Notes: generated by a model not told the origin, from the sequence alone. 64,000 nucleotides of DNA from Neoscytalidium dimidiatum (GCA_037367355.1 CM074703.1:496001-560000), one strand, 5' to 3'. Positions 1-12,709 are shown, counted from the stretch's first letter. Translations and numbers: made by a program.

Positions 1-1470
1 CGAAAAGAAGTGCAAAGAAATGAAACTTACGCGTCGGAGAACCTCGATAGGTCTGTAGCCGGATTCCTCCTTGCGGTCCTCGAGATACTTGGTGTAGAAT
101 TCATCCTCGCCCTTCTTAGCAACTCGCCAGAGGTGACGTCCGGTCCTCATCGCCATGTAGATGACACCGCAAGCCCAGACATCGACGGCCCGGGGATCGA
201 ATTCTTCGTCCACGTACTCTTCCGGTGCAATGTAGGGCGCCGAGCCGCAGATGCCCGCAGTCATGTGAGCTTCTTCTTCCCACGCCATGCGAAAGCACTC
301 GCCGTTGCCGAAGTCGGTGATCTTAATTGCGCCATGGGAGGTAAGGAGGAGGTTTTCGGGCTTCAGGTCACGGTGGGCGACACCCATACCGTGGAGGTAG
401 TCTACGCCGCGCATTAGCTGCTTGAAGAAGCAGTCGGCTTCGACGACCTCGAGCTGGCCAGCCGCGAGGATGAGGGTGTACAAGTCGCCGCCGGCGCAAT
501 ATTCCATGACTTCACAGAATTCACCCTTCTCGTCCTGGATGAGGTCAAGCGTATTGATGATGTTCGGGTGATGCATGGAGGAGGAGATACAGAACTCCGA
601 GGTCAGGCGTTTGTTGTATTTCTTGTCGGATTCACCGGGGCGCTGCTTGAATTCCTTGACGGCAAACAGCTGCTCGCGCTTCGGATCCTTGGCGTCTGGT
701 TTATGGGCTATCTTTACAATACCAAACGCGCCGCGGCCGATGATCTCCTGACATTTTCCATACTTCTGTACAAGAGTCATGGAAGAGCTAGCACCGGTCT
801 TGTGGTCGATGTTGAACTTTTCTTTGTCATTGCGCAGCTGGTCAACCCAACCCGACATCAGACTGAGAGGCTGCTCCTCGGGGTTCGCTTCCTTCTTCTT
901 TCCCAGCATCAAGTTTTGGAACATATCCTTGAGTTTCTCCTCGCGCCGTTGGACTCTGAGCTGGTGCTCGTGGGTACCATCCTCGTGAAGCTTAAAGCGC
1001 TTCGAGACGTTGGCAGCCTGCTGCTGCTCCTTCTTCCTCTCCGCATTGCTCTTGGAGCGGTCGACCGAGCTGACGGCCTTCTTCTCGGACATGGACCCTT
1101 GGCGGCGCGGCTCGGGCCTAGGAGAGCTGGTCGGGCCGTCACCATTCGCCGCTTTGCTTTCAGACACCTTCTCGGGGATTTTTTCAGCCGCCAGGTTGAT
1201 CCTCGAGCCCTCTCGGGAAGCGTCCTGGGGATCGCGGCGGCCGAAAATGCCGCTTATCCTCGAGCTCATGGTGGGCTTCTTCGCAGGTAAGTTAGGTCTT
1301 GCGCCGCCTGCGGCGGCGACGGCAACGCCGTTGGCTTGCGCGGGAGCGGCATGCTGGGGCGGGGGGAGGGCGAAGTTGCCGTCGGACGAGGCGATGGACG
1401 AAGTTGAGGTGGAGGGCACCGGCGAGCCCGTAGCCTTGGAACTCATTGCGGGGGAGGTCTTGTTGGCCAT
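1..1470 (-). CDS. hal4: Hal4/Sat4-type Ser/Thr protein kinase (5' part; cut by window edge)
   Basis: Codes for a serine/threonine kinase of the fungal Hal4/Hal5 (Sat4, S. pombe Oca2) family, which stabilises plasma-membrane nutrient and potassium transporters. The start codon is at 1470. The first exon spans 31-1470 (exactly 480 codons) and ends at a GTAAGT donor at 30-25, so the remaining kinase C-lobe lies beyond the left edge. Residues 1 to about 230 are Ser/Ala-rich and look disordered. The kinase domain then shows a glycine loop GRGAFG (about 238-243), FAVKEF with the ATP-binding Lys, [10 protein letters not shown] (about 363), [11 protein letters not shown] (about 383) and IAPEEY (about 414). 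The DFGNGECF activation segment is characteristic of this family. Its neighbour is another kinase on the same strand, but 2.3 kb separates them. Family assignment is firm; the exact paralogue is less so. Confidence 0.9.
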   Translation of the reverse strand, partial: MANKTSPAMSSKATGSPVPSTSTSSIASSDGNFALPPPQHAAPAQANGVAVAAAGGARPNLPAKKPTMSSRISGIFGRRDPQDASREGSRINLAAEKIPEKVSESKAANGDGPTSSPRPEPRRQGSMSEKKAVSSVDRSKSNAERKKEQQQAANVSKRFKLHEDGTHEHQLRVQRREEKLKDMFQNLMLGKKKEANPEEQPLSLMSGWVDQLRNDKEKFNIDHKTGASSSMTLVQKYGKCQEIIGRGAFGIVKIAHKPDAKDPKREQLFAVKEFKQRPGESDKKYNKRLTSEFCISSSMHHPNIINTLDLIQDEKGEFCEVMEYCAGGDLYTLILAAGQLEVVEADCFFKQLMRGVDYLHGMGVAHRDLKPENLLLTSHGAIKITDFGNGECFRMAWEEEAHMTAGICGSAPYIAPEEYVDEEFDPRAVDVWACGVIYMAMRTGRHLWRVAKKGEDEFYTKYLEDRKEESGYRPIEVLRRVSFISLHFFS

Positions 1471-1911
1471 GATGTGACAGGGTGTGGGAAGTAGGGCTGG
1501 AGGCGGTGACCGTGGGAGAGTGGAGCAGTCGGGATGGAGCAGTCGGTTGAGACTGTACGTCTCGGGGCTGGGGCAAAGCCCAGAAGGTTGTGTTATTGGT
1601 CTCGCAAAACGGCGTTGTGTGCTTGGCTGCCCGCTGTCGGGGAGAGGTGTGTTGTTCAGAAAGTCGCGGGGCCAGGCAGGGTGGGCTCAGTGAAGCGGTC
1701 GGACGAAGGTTCGCCGTGCTTGGCACCGAGGCTTGGAGCAGCCACTTGAGCTGGGGGGACTCGACCGGCTGACAAACCTGCGGCGGCGTGTGACACGGAC
1801 CGTGGGAGTCGTCGAGGGCAGCAGACCGCCGGAAGCGCGCACGCAGGGCCTGAGGCGTCTGGCGAGGGGAGCGGGCAGTGGGCAGAGGTTTGTTTGCTGG
1901 GCTGGGGCGAA

Positions 1912-1945
<34 letters not shown>

Positions 1946-1950
1946 AGCTG
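1912..1950. repeat. CTGG tetranucleotide microsatellite
   Basis: About ten near-perfect copies of CTGG, degrading to CTGA at the right end. It lies about 440 bp upstream of the Hal4-type kinase start. Similar tracts recur at 14189-14209, 14423-14454 and 44495-44513. Confidence 0.9.
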
Positions 1951-2823
1951 GCTGACTGACTGATGATTATTGAAGCCCGTCGGCCGTGGTGCGGGCGGAG
2001 CTGGAAGAACCTGTGTATGCGCTATTTTACCACCGGGTCGTCGCGTCGGGCGAAAAGGCTCTTGCAGCCGCGGAGGCCGCGGTCAGAGGCGCGCGCGCAG
2101 GCTGTTAAAGTCGTGAATTAGGTACGAAAGATGGCCGTCGCCAGCATTGCCGCATGCGCTCGCCGCTCTCGCCGGCCATTTTATTCAATGATTGGGGCGG
2201 ACGCAGCTGGGCAGGCTCTCAGCCCCACGGCTGGACAGCTGGACAGGCATGACGTATCACCGTCTTTCATCACGTCCTTGTCCACTCCATATTCCAGGGC
2301 GGCCTGCTTGCTGCTGGAGCTGCCGGAGCTGCTGGAGCTGCTGGGCGACACTGGCCGATGAGCATCCTGCTGCCCGCTGCCCGCTGCCCGCTGTCCGGCG
2401 CCCGCCCGCTGCCTGTTCGCCGCGGCGCCTGCCATGCTCCTGCGCTTCTTTGTTTCGCGCCCTGCGCTGAGAAGCCGGGGCGTGGCTGTGGCGCTGGCGG
2501 GTCCATGCCCATCGCCGTGGTCCTGTGGCCCCTCCAGCGGCCGCGCTGCGTGCTGCGTGCTGCGTGCGACGGCAACTGGCAGCGACGAGATGCGCGCACA
2601 GCCCGCCCCCATCTCGATCCGCGCGGCCATCGTGAGCGCGTCAACGAGCTCCCAATCCGTAACGATGTGGCCGACAGCTAGACAGCCCCTCTCCAATCTC
2701 GCTTGAGTCAAAATAACGCTAGGTCGGCGCGCGCAGAGGCCGGCACTGCCTCGCGATGACAAAACCAGGAAGCCCTTCGATCCGAAGCCGTTCTCCCTCG
2801 CCCGCCGGCGCGACGCTGCAAAA

Positions 2824-2848
2824 CAGCGCAGCGCAGCGCAGCGCAGCG
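2824..2848. repeat. CAGCG x5 tandem repeat
   Basis: Five perfect CAGCG units in the gene-free region upstream of the first kinase. No function is visible. Confidence 0.85.
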
Positions 2849-3772
2849 ACGGCTGAGCGGCAGGCCAATGATTAAATCCCTCATGCACCGCCGCGACCTC
2901 AACACCATTTCCCAGCCATCCTTCCGTGTAGCCTCTGCTCCCGATCGAGCGACTTGCTGCTCTCGCCTCAACACCATCTCCGCGAGCCCGCTCCCGCAAT
3001 TGTGACCGTCACATCGCCTCATGCAACGCCCTGGCTCCGTGGTGCGCGATCGCCGCCGCCGCCATGATTCGCAGCTCGGAGGAAGCCAGCGCTTACGGAA
3101 AACATGACTTGCTGAGGATGATTTGCCGTCCGCCTGCTCGCGACAACCCCCCGGAAATGCCTCACGGCTACGATTCTGTATGCGCAGGTACTGTCGCTCT
3201 GCATGCATCAGCTTACTTCCGGCGGGGTGCCTAAGCGGCGTGGTGGCTTCGAGCAAGAGCTGCTCCGAATGCGCTGCTGTTCTTGCCGTGCGGTTGATGG
3301 GGGGGGTTCGCTGCCAAGGAAGCTCTCGACATGTCCCTGCTTGGCCCGTCTGAGCAGCGTGGTTAGGATACTCGCGTGAGCTTGCGCCGTTGTCGTCACA
3401 CTGCCGTCCCGCGTCGAATGAAGACGGCAACCGAAAACACGAGGGCCCGTTAGCCCGCTGACTTGCCTACGGAAGCGCCCGTGCTTGCCGTCGACCAAAG
3501 AAGCTTTCTTGTGCAACACCATCCCATTACTGTATACATGTGCGGGCACGCAAGAGGGGTATCGCAGCCGACCGCTAGCGCGAGATGATTCCTCTGCTCT
3601 GCGCGGCAATGCCACCCCTCCAGGCTATCACATCACCAGCATGCGGCCAAAGTCCCCCTGCTCGGGCATGCAAAGCGGCCCGCGCTTAAGCTCGCACTGC
3701 CCTGCTTTTGTTCTTGTTCATGCTCTCAATCTAGACCGATAAATAGTTGCCATCCCCGCCGCCTATAGGCAA

Positions 3773-6187
3773 TTAGGCCGCTCCATCCCCAGATTCCGAG
3801 CTCGCTTCGCTCTGTACATTGCTCTTGGCTTTCTCGACTAGCTTGGCTAGCGCCGAAACTGCAGGCTTGGGTGCTTCGCTGCCCAACTGCAGGGCGTCGA
3901 GAAGACTCGGGTTCCGTCGGATCGATTCCTTGCCCTCCACCCGCCTGGTCAGGTAGAGCGTCGGCCGCCTCTGCCCGCGCTCGGCCAAGATCCTCTGCAC
4001 CTCTTCCTCGTACGCCTTCTCGTATACGTCGATGTCCACGGCACCCGGTGATTCACATACCACATGCTGGTGATCTGCGGGCACGTCCTCTCCTTCTGGT
4101 AGGTTAAGATCGAGAAACAGCTGGTCTTCCAACGGATCATGGGCCTGTCCTTTCCCAACCTCCAGTCGCGGCGTTCGAGGCTCAGCAGAAGGCGTGGGCG
4201 ATGCTGACGCGTCTAGAGGATCAAGCTTTGGCGACTGACCTGCGCTTCCAGGAGTCGATATGCCTGCGTCATGGAACTGCTCGGCCAGCCGCTCGACCTT
4301 GGCCGTAACATCAACACTGCGATGAATGCCTTCAGTGGTGAGTTTGGTCTCGACGCGGTCTCTCGTGTCGGTCGCCTCGCTTCTAGATCTCGCAAATGCA
4401 CTGTATGGGCGCATGGAGAGCGGGGGCTGGACCATGCGATGCCCGAATATGCCCTGCATCAAATCCGGCCGCCTCTTGAACAGCAGCTGCTTGAAACGTT
4501 TCACCGCTTTCATCTTGGAAGGATGTGAGCGTCTCTGCACGGAGCTTATCGCCAAAGGACAGACTTACCACGGTGATCAGATGGCCCATGTTTCCGGTGA
4601 TAGCGGCGTTGACCTCCTCTTCCGTGGGAGGTTCGATGATATCTGCGATATTCTCCTCTTTGGGCAAAAGGCAATCGGTACCCCTCCGGGTGACCCAAGG
4701 ATGTTCCTGGCTTGGTAAGCTTGGTGATCTGATGGTGTACTGATCTTCACGACTTACCCTCAGCTCGTCCATGGTGATACGTTTGTCTGGATCCTTTTCC
4801 AGTATCCGGTGCATGAGATCAGCAAAGTCTTCGTCACACTCCCCTAGTTCGATACCGTCGTTTCGAATCGCGTCGTAGAGTTCGATCATGCCGGTCTTCT
4901 CGAATGGTATCCTACCAAATCGAAGGCAGTAAAGCGTGACTCCCATAGACCAGATGTCAGCCGCTTTTCCTGATACGTCACCGTGCTTGGGAACACAAAG
5001 CTCCGGCGGCATGAATGCGGGAGAGCCGGCCGACTTTTTCGTTTTCATCTCCGAGTCTTTCTCAAACATTTCAGAGACACCAAAATCGACGATCTTCAGC
5101 ACATCGTCGTCGGTAATCAGGCAATTGTCCGGCTTGATATCACGGTGAATGATACCCTGTGCATGTACTAAAGACCGGTCGTATTAGTCGACCAGAACAT
5201 CTCAATCACACCAGCAATTCACCCACAGTATTCTATGCCGAGGATCATATCGCGGAACCAGCATCGACATTGTTCATCATCGTACGGATCCGCCCTTTCG
5301 TCAAGACCCACATGCATGACAACGCCCTTTTTACAGAGCTCCAACACCATGTACAACGAATCCTCGTCAGGGTCGTCGAGCACCTCGATAAGCGAGACGA
5401 GATTTGGATGGTTCAATTTCTTCATGACGGCAATCTCTTCTTTGATGAGGTCTAGGGAATTATTGACTTCGCTACCGGAGTGTCGATGCAGAGGGAGGTT
5501 GAAACCGCGGCCGGCCGAGTGTTGGTTCTTCCGGTGCCTCACGCCAGGACTGCGGAGCAGGTTTGACTGCGCCCGTTTCCGCAATCGCGACTTTGAGAAC
5601 TCTTTGACTGCCTGTAGCGCGCACGGTCTCAGTACAGGTGTGGTGGTTTTTACTGGGGCGCGGCGGATAGGGAGCCTTTGATCGACGCTTGGAGTATAAA
5701 CCTTACGTATTCTGTACCATACTGGTCCACGGCAAGATGGACAGCGCCAAAAGAGCCTCGTCCAATCTCCTGATCAATGATGTATTGGTTGATGCGGTGT
5801 TGAGCAGTGCCATCGTCTTCGCTGTTGCTGTACTCCGATCGTGCATTCAGCGTTTCCTAGCGGGCGTCACAGTCAGGGCCAGAAATTGGGCGGGCGATTG
5901 GAGCACAGGCACGCACCTTGACCTCTCTGCTTGTGGAGGGAGCGCGGCGGTGATGTCGCAGGGGACTCTGATAAGCGGGCGCAGAACTGTCGGCGGGGAG
6001 CATTGGGGTCAGCGGATGGCAGCCCCGCGAAAATCTGGCTTCAGGGCGCGTACACATGCTTTATGGCAGGAGGGCGCCCGGAATCGTCGGCATCGGGCAC
6101 CGCTAGCGAAAGGTGGTCGGAGGGATACAGGCCGGGGATGTCGTCGGCGGAGAGATGCTGGTGCAAGCGCGAGGAGGGCTGCGGCAT
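3773..6187 (-). CDS. ssp1: Calcium/calmodulin-dependent protein kinase kinase (Ssp1/CMKC type)
   Basis: Upstream kinase expected to phosphorylate CaMK- and AMPK-type kinases. Seven exons: 6054-6187, 5917-5986, 5707-5856, 5227-5611, 4758-5167, 4569-4706 and 3773-4513; the phases close to 675 aa. The start is the ATG in the frame that joins correctly through a GTACGC...ACAG intron. Visible motifs: ETLNARSEYSNSEDDG just before the domain, glycine loop IGRGSFGAVHLA (about 99-110), AVKEF (Lys about 121), a basic RLRKRAQSNLL linker followed by the insert usual in this family, IIHRDIKPDN (about 253-261), VDFGVSEMF (about 273-281) and MPPEL. The tail after about 430 is acidic and Ser/Pro-rich, and VKRFKQLLFKRRPDL could hold the autoregulatory/calmodulin-binding segment (inference). 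It is divergent from bet5 with 357 bp between starts. Confidence 0.92.
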
Positions 6188-6544
6188 TGCAAGCGGGACC
6201 GAGGCGGTGGCGAGGGGCGATAAGTCGTACAATGGCGGGAATAGGGAAAAGCACGCGCAGGGCCAGCTTAGAAGCGTGCGAAGAGGTTGAAGGGTGAGCG
6301 CTCCAGCGCAGAGGTCTTGGTGGAAGCTCAGGCTGATGCGCTTGCACCCCGCGCCAGGCCGATCCTTCCTGGACCCTGGTTCGCCGCGAAAGCTTGACCG
6401 TTTGAACTCTCGGTCAGCCCGAGCGCAGCTCAGCCCAGCCCACCGCACCAGCGTCGGTCTGGAGGCCTCCAAACCTCCGATCCATCCATCCCGCGTCCGC
6501 ATTCCCGCAGCCCGCAGCCCTTGCTCTGCTCCTCCACTGACAGA
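6188..6544. promoter_or_regulatory. Shared divergent promoter of the CaMKK and bet5
   Basis: 357 bp between two opposing start codons. It must contain both promoters and 5' leaders. No clear TATA box was seen. Confidence 0.6.
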
Positions 6545-7216
6545 ATGGTCATCTACTCCTTCTACATCTTTGACCGCCACAGTACGTCCCCACGCATCTG
6601 CCGCGCTCAGCCCTGCACCAGCTGACCGTGTCGCAGCCGAGTGCATCTACAGCAAACGATGGGTGCGTCCGTCCGTGGCCAGTACCAAGGCCGGCCGCCC
6701 CACGTCCGGGGGCAGCCTCATGAGCGATAGCGATGGTCAGGCCGGTCGCAAAGCCCTGTCCAAAGAGGATGACGCGAAGCTCATGTTCGGCGCCATCTTC
6801 TCCCTAAGAAACATGGTCAAGCAACTGGGCGGCGAGGATGATACGTACGTGTACCAGCAACTGGCTCTCCTACTAGCTTGTCGCTAATCTCCTGCATCTC
6901 TACAGCTTCCTTTCCTTCCGCACTGGCGAATACAAACTCCACTATTACGAGACGCCGACGCGATTGAAGTTCGTCATGCTCACCGATACGAAAACGAACA
7001 ACCTCCGCATAGTCCTGCACCAGATATGGGCAAACTTATACGTGGAGTTTGTGGTCAAGAATCCGCTGTCACCAGTGGAGCACCCAGGCGGAGTTGGCGT
7101 GGCCAATGAGCTCTTTGAATTGGGCCTTGACAGCTTTATCGTAAGTTCAGTTGTGGAGGCTCTTTTCACATTTTCATCGCTAACTCGTTCTGCAGGATAG
7201 CGTCTTCCCAAGCTGA
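6545..7216 (+). CDS. bet5: TRAPP complex subunit Bet5 (TRAPPC1)
   Basis: Small longin-fold subunit of the TRAPP tethering complex, the GEF for Ypt1/Rab1 in ER-Golgi traffic. Four exons: 6545-6581, 6637-6844, 6906-7140 and 7196-7216, giving 166 aa, close to the family size. The N-terminus MVIYSFYIFDRHTECIYSK is diagnostic. It continues with DDAKLMFGAIFSLRNMVKQL, FLSFRTGEYKLHYYETPTR and a C-terminal NELFELGLDSFIDSVF, all conserved in Bet5. A Ser/Gly-rich loop (about 23-50) replaces the short loop of yeast. Donors are GTACGT, GTACGT and GTAAGT. The last exon is only 21 nt and encodes DSVFPS and the stop. Confidence 0.95.
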
Positions 7217-7974
7217 GCGCTTTTCAAGGCTCAATTGCCCGAATAGTAATTGGAGGCAGTTAATCCCGACCCCCTCCCATTGTCTAGCTCCTGAACGAGT
7301 ATGTTCCCACCAAAGAGCCTCTAAGGGCGACTACAGAAATTCGCAATTTGGAGGGGTGAGATTAATACCAGATTGCACGCATGCCGCGCCGAATCTCGCG
7401 TGGGGATGAAAAGGGGTAGCTCATAATATTTCAAGACAGATCTTGCCGCTAGGCGTATAGACGCCCGTAGAGATCGGGTACAAGGATTTTTGGTTGATTT
7501 ACTATGATTTCGTAGTGAGGCGGGTGTCTATATCCATGTTTTCTTCCTCCTCCTCCTCCTCCTCCTCCTCCTCCTCCTCCTCCTCCTCCTCCTCCTCCTT
7601 CTTCTTCTCTGTAGAAGAATCTCTAATAACTTGTCTACCTCTTTTCTTTCTTTTTCCTGTCTTTTTTTTTCTTTTTTTTGAAAAAAATTAAGAGTCCCAC
7701 GATTCGTGGCAGTGGCCACCTCCATTTGCGTTACTACACTAAAACGGCCTAGTTGTTTGGCGATGCAACAAGCACGTATTACAGAACAATACAAGCAACT
7801 CTCTTACAGTTTCGTGTGTGTCCCACCTGGTTTGCAGGTGCAAAGGACTACGATAGATGGAATTTACAGTTTGAGATATTTCGTTTCGCACGGGCTAGCC
7901 TTTCTCATGAGCCTCATCACTATCACGTAGCTAACAGGCTGTGACTAGCTTTTCTCTAGAAATAGCCAGACGAT
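7217..7974. other. Intergenic stretch between the convergent bet5 and zinc-chaperone 3' ends
   Basis: 758 bp between two convergent stop codons. It is dominated by a TCC microsatellite followed by T-rich tracts. No gene is seen. Confidence 0.65.
7545..7599. repeat. (TCC)n trinucleotide microsatellite
   Basis: About 18 uninterrupted TCC units (GGA on the other strand), followed by T-rich tracts. The reading frames across it, poly-Ser on plus and poly-Arg on minus, are artefacts. Confidence 0.97.
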
Positions 7975-10025
7975 CTAATGCTTATGGCCGTGATGGTGGT
8001 CATGACCATTCTCTCTATGTGCATGGTTAGTCTCCTCCCCTACCATCCACTCCGCCCAGTACGAGTCATCCCACCATTCATTCAACTTATCTTCCTTCCT
8101 CTCAAGATCCACGTCTTTCCTCCGCATCAACCTCTCCCATTTCTTGAACTCTTTGTCTGTCAGCAAACACGCGTCTAGCATCTCAGTGATGTTATTCTCA
8201 TCCAAGCTCTCGCCGATGAACACAATCTCCTGCCTCCTGTCACCCCACTCTCCGACGAAGTCCTTCTGGATTGCTGCCTTGACCTCCTCATCCGGCGCCC
8301 ATTCCTCCTCGGGCAACTCGCAATACCAGTCCTGCTCGTACTCGACGCGCAGCATTGCGCCTGCCGTGTTCCAGGATCCAGCCTGCTGTGGACGAGTCGC
8401 GAACCATAGCCAGCCCTTGGAACGGTGCATCTTGGCCCAGACAGGGTCGGCTGCTTTGGCGGCGACGATGGCCGAAGGCTCGGTGGGGAGGGTCTTAAAG
8501 AATGGATCTTCTTCTTGCTCTTCCCCAAACTGGACTAGACCCTCTCCTTTCGAATCCTTGCGCTTGGACTGCTGGAAGGTGGATGAATGGAATCCTGCGC
8601 CCGGCACCATGTTGTCTTCGTCCGAGCCCATAACATTCGAACTACCCCCCTCAGAGGTGACATCCTCGGCGTCAGACTCCTCCCCTTCCTCATCCTCATC
8701 TTCCTCGGGATCCGGCTGGATAAGGACGAATTTCCCAGCTAGCAGCCTGTAGAGCTTCATGGGATCGAAAGGTTTCCTAGCACGGTATACGAAGCTGTTG
8801 ATACCATATCTGTAATCGTTCCACGTCAGCCAGGGGGTTGAGCTGTCTCGAGTGTGAGAACATCTTACTCCAGCGTCTCCGGTTTCGGTGCCTTCCTCTT
8901 TTTCCCATTCACGTCCATCACGAACATCTCCTGCAAGCTCGCCAACCAGCCGCTCATCATCTGCGCCTCCTCCAAGTTGAACATCCCTGTCCCAACGATC
9001 TCCTTTGCGTCAACCTTCGAGTGCTTCGTCTTGATGACCTTGACCTTCGGGTTTAGCGCTTCGATGCAGCCCTGGACGCGCTGGCACGTTTGTTTGTCCA
9101 CCATGTCGGTCTTGTTGACTACTATGACGTTGGCAAACTCGATCTGGTCGGCCATAAGATCGGAAATGGTGCGTTCGTCCTCTGCTGGGACTTCCTCACG
9201 CCCGAATCGGTCGGTCAGAAACTCGCCCGTGTTGAACTCGGAAAAGAAGCGGAAAGCATCGACGACGGTGACCATGGTGTCGATGCGGGCGACTTTCTCG
9301 AGACCGCCCGCTTTGGCGCTGCAGGTTCGTAGTTACAGTCAGCGACCAGTCGTCCCGCGTATCAGAGCATTGTTTGGGATGAGCGGGGGTACATACACCT
9401 TCTCAATGACCGCCCGGTCCTCGTTCTGGATCTCCTCGGGTATGTCGAGCATTTCGGCGCTGAGGGCAGCTGTGAAGGTCTCGGCGACTTGCTGCGGCTC
9501 ACTTATGCCGCTGCTCTCGATGAGGACGTAGTCGAACTGGCCACTCCAGGCCATGTTGGCAAGCTCTACTAAGAAGTCTCCGCGCAGCGTACAGCAAATG
9601 CAGCCTGGACGCCTCCGGTCAGTTCCATGGATCAAGTGGCATTGGTCAAATTGAGGGACGAAAGATACAGACTCACCGTTTTGCATCTGCACGAGGTTCG
9701 CCTTGTCTTCCTTTCCGGATAGACGGGCCACATGGGCACCATCAATGTTCACCTCTGCCATGTCGTTGACAATGACGGCGATTTTGAGGCCATGGATGTT
9801 TGACTGGAGAATATGCTTCAGAAGTGTTGTCTTACCGCTGCCCTGGTATTCTGTCAGCCATTTCCGGGACGTGGGACCATACTGCATATCTTCGGGATGG
9901 TTTTCCAGAAGTCTCATGGAGACCAGGATGTTCGAACGTCAAGGGCAGCCTACCAGGAAGCCGGACAATACCGTTACCGGGAGCAGCCTCTGTTCCATCT
10001 TCCTCTTCGATCTTCTCACAGTCAT
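7975..10025 (-). CDS. CobW/COG0523-family GTP-dependent metal chaperone (ZNG1-like)
   Basis: G3E-family GTPase predicted to deliver zinc to client enzymes, ZNG1/CBWD being the known eukaryotic example. Five exons: 9954-10025, 9677-9842, 9397-9604, 8869-9318 and 7975-8809, giving 576 aa. Walker A GFLGSGKTTLLKH (about 22-34) is created by splicing exon 1 to exon 2. The metal-binding motif GCICC (80-84) is split across intron 2. LIESSGISEP and VVNKTD (about 215-220) complete the GTPase site. A long acidic insert, EEDEDEEGEESDAED, precedes the CobW C-terminal domain. The protein ends in a His-rich tail (HAHRENGHDHHHGHKH), a likely metal-binding end. The exon 3 donor is ambiguous between GTGTAT and GTATGT; GTATGT keeps the phase. 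Confidence 0.93.
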
Positions 10026-12709
10026 TGGGGCTGATTGGGCGATGTAAGAACGAGGAGAGGGAAAATTCGTAGAGCCCTCTAGAGATTGACCAGAAGGAAG
10101 TGTACTCTGTTTGATAGGATCAATTTATACCCAGATTCTGACAGTGTGCGCCTTTTCGCCTCTTTTGCTCTGTACCAAGCCAAAGACAGCAACTCGTGCC
10201 TTTTGTGGCAGCGTCCGGCCTCAAGGGACCCTGACGAAGTTGAGCACCATGATGTCCCTCAACACCTTGGAGGATACGCTGGTGGTCCATCCAGCCTATG
10301 TCCCCCATTACATTCCTGGCCTCCGGCCAATGATACATCTTTCGATCGTCAGCTGTCTCTGCTGCTTATCTGGCTCTCCCGTAAGTGGCTGGGTTTTAGT
10401 GCGAATCAAATGCACAGAAGTTTCCTTGACAGAGACCACAAACACTTGTCACCAATCACCAGCAAATAACTTCAAAATTATAGCTGATATACATTATACA
10501 CTCAATGGCGTAGCAATGAGCTTGTCAAAACATATGCGTAGTACACGCACCGAATGCGAAACGGATAACCTTTGTCTTCCGCGCAGGCAATGATGGAAAT
10601 GCTCACCCACAAAAAAAAAAAAAAAAAGCAAGAGAAACAATGCTGAACCAAATATGACCAGAGTCAAGATACTCGAACAATTCCTTTGAGCCGCAGGACG
10701 GATTAGCTATACTTCCTAGTCCTCTTGCTCGGGGTAGCGAGGGAAATTTAGAAGTTGCGCAGCGGTCTTCTCAGGAGCAGATAATATTGCTTTTCGCAAA
10801 GATCTCGTGCACGCACCATTCCACCACACCGAGGCAGCGCAAATTATTTCATGTAATTCAAAAATCGAAGTTTGCCGATAGCTTTCATGAGGTCTTTAAA
10901 AGAATTTCCTCTTCATGAGCACGAGGGCTCGTACAAGTCGGAATACGAAATGACACGTCGAAAGGGCCATAGCATTAGCGCTAGAGCGTATCAATAAACT
11001 ACTTTCCCAGATGAATCATGGCAAGGGTGTTTACACGGCAGAATTAAGGGTGTCAACGATATCTCAGAATACCGCCGTGTTTCGCCCTGTATTTAACTAT
11101 TGTCGCCCGTTTCATCGGCCCGGCATGTCGATGGGAAGCGAACCATGGCTACACTAGTTACTTCTCCGATCTGTCGCCTTCCAGTCAATTAGAAAGACTG
11201 GGATTGCGCGCTCCTTGCCTTGACCAAACATCGTCAGCTTTCCTTGAACGCAGCTCTCGATGTGTCAACATGGTGTTACTGATTGCTATTTTTGTTCCAT
11301 GCCCGTACTGATCCTTCGGAGATTCAAGGCCGCATCCACGAAGTCGACGAAAGGATGTTTAACTAGTGGTTCTGTTATATTGGCATGCTCTAAATCTCGG
11401 CCGTAGTAGATATGCCGATGATCCTGTTGCATATAGTTTTGGTCATCATGAAGGCCCTCACACTCTGGTCGCTACACACAGATGCAGAACTCGGTAATCT
11501 AGAACGCGGAGGAGTTCTATGCGCAATCGCAGCACTCTCGCGAACTGGGTCCGGAGGCTACTATGGACAAGGTATCAGGTACGAAGTATCTGATACGTCT
11601 TCCATCCGACGTCTCTAACTTGTCGTTTGGCTGTCACGAATCAAAATACGGGAGCATATGCAATCAACACTCGCCTGGATGGGAGCTGGGATGACAGAAC
11701 TGGACTCCGCAATCCCGACGCTAAGCACGATTTATGGGTAGTTGAATAGATCAACCGGCGCCTGTAACTGTCCCAAGCGTAAACGCTTCAGCCACCGGCC
11801 GTTTAACGTTGGAAAAAAGTCTAGGGACTCGCTTCCAAACCGAAGCAAAGCTTCCGGCTTGTCAGAGATGCCAAGCTCGCCCATTTGCAATTGTTATCTT
11901 GTAGCTTGCTTCTCCAGGCACGCTAGATACGTAAGCATGGCGCAGTAGTTGGCTACGGAGCCGAGAAAATCCCCGATCCTGGAGTGACGTGGTATGTCGC
12001 GTACCGGCGCTTCGTTGTTACGGGGCTGATTGCTCGCTGCTTGTAGAGCCAAGGCACCTGTACAAAATTTCTGAGATGTTGAGAAACAACGAAGAAGTCG
12101 ACTTTTGGCTTTGGAGCACGCTCAACAGTATGCATTTGGTCGGCCGGCCGACTGCGGCTGCAAGAGCAAAACTTGTGCTGCGGATCAGTTAGGCGAGCAT
12201 GTGAAATTGTGTGGGGACCCCATAGAGAATGGAGGACGCAGCGTTTCGTCATGATGGCGTAGAAAGTTAGATCTCTTTCTTGCAGGGGAATGCGCTAGCA
12301 CGCGACCTGGAGACAAGAAATGGAAAAATATACGAGGCGGTGAACGAAGCAGAGAAAAGCATAGAATCCTGGCCGAAAAGCCGAATCGGTCCAGCACGCG
12401 CACAGAATATCCAAAAATAAGTAACAAAGCCAGATGCACATCCCTTTGTCATTACTCGGAGTCGGTCTATCCATAGCAGTCGTGGTAGTTGCATCCTCCC
12501 CAAATACCACAATCACTTGCACAGTCTATACCTCACAGCGGAAACACTCTGTCCGCTTCCAAGACTTTGTCGTGGCCCAAGAAGTTCACTCGTTAATGAG
12601 CGTCAATATTCCGCTGATACCTTGCCGCTTCGGAATACGACCAGCAGGCTTCGTTGAAGCCTCGTTTGCCCAAGTTCCTCGTCGCTTCGTGAATATAGCG
12701 GTGGCCGCT
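10026..12709. other. Long stretch with no recognisable gene
   Basis: About 2.7 kb between the start of the metal chaperone and the stop of yop1. Frames are short and interrupted and none is recognised. The longest plus frame, 10111-10593 (160 codons), has no domain I know. It includes a run of 17 A at 10611-10627. The 10.7-12.4 kb part looks less GC-rich than the flanking genes. It could be decayed repeat DNA, but I see no terminal repeats or transposase motifs. Confidence 0.55.
10611..10627. repeat. A17 homopolymer
   Basis: Uninterrupted run of 17 A. No retroelement coding sequence or target-site duplication could be linked to it. Confidence 0.9.

Larger units (their letters stand above)
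1471..3772. other. Gene-free stretch upstream of the Hal4-type kinase
   Basis: This 2.3 kb lies between the start of the Hal4-type kinase and the stop of the CaMKK gene. Open frames here are GC-driven and overlap on both strands, and none resembles a known protein. It holds a CTGG microsatellite near 1912-1950 and five CAGCG copies at about 2824-2848. It probably contains the kinase promoter and a long 5' leader. Confidence 0.6.

Noticed and set aside
568..1477. Plus-strand ORFs of 240 and 155 codons
   Set aside because: They lie antisense to the Hal4-type kinase exon, which has clear kinase motifs; shadows of GC-rich coding DNA.
7494..7794. Poly-Ser and poly-Arg ORFs
   Set aside because: Translation of the (TCC)n microsatellite, not a protein.
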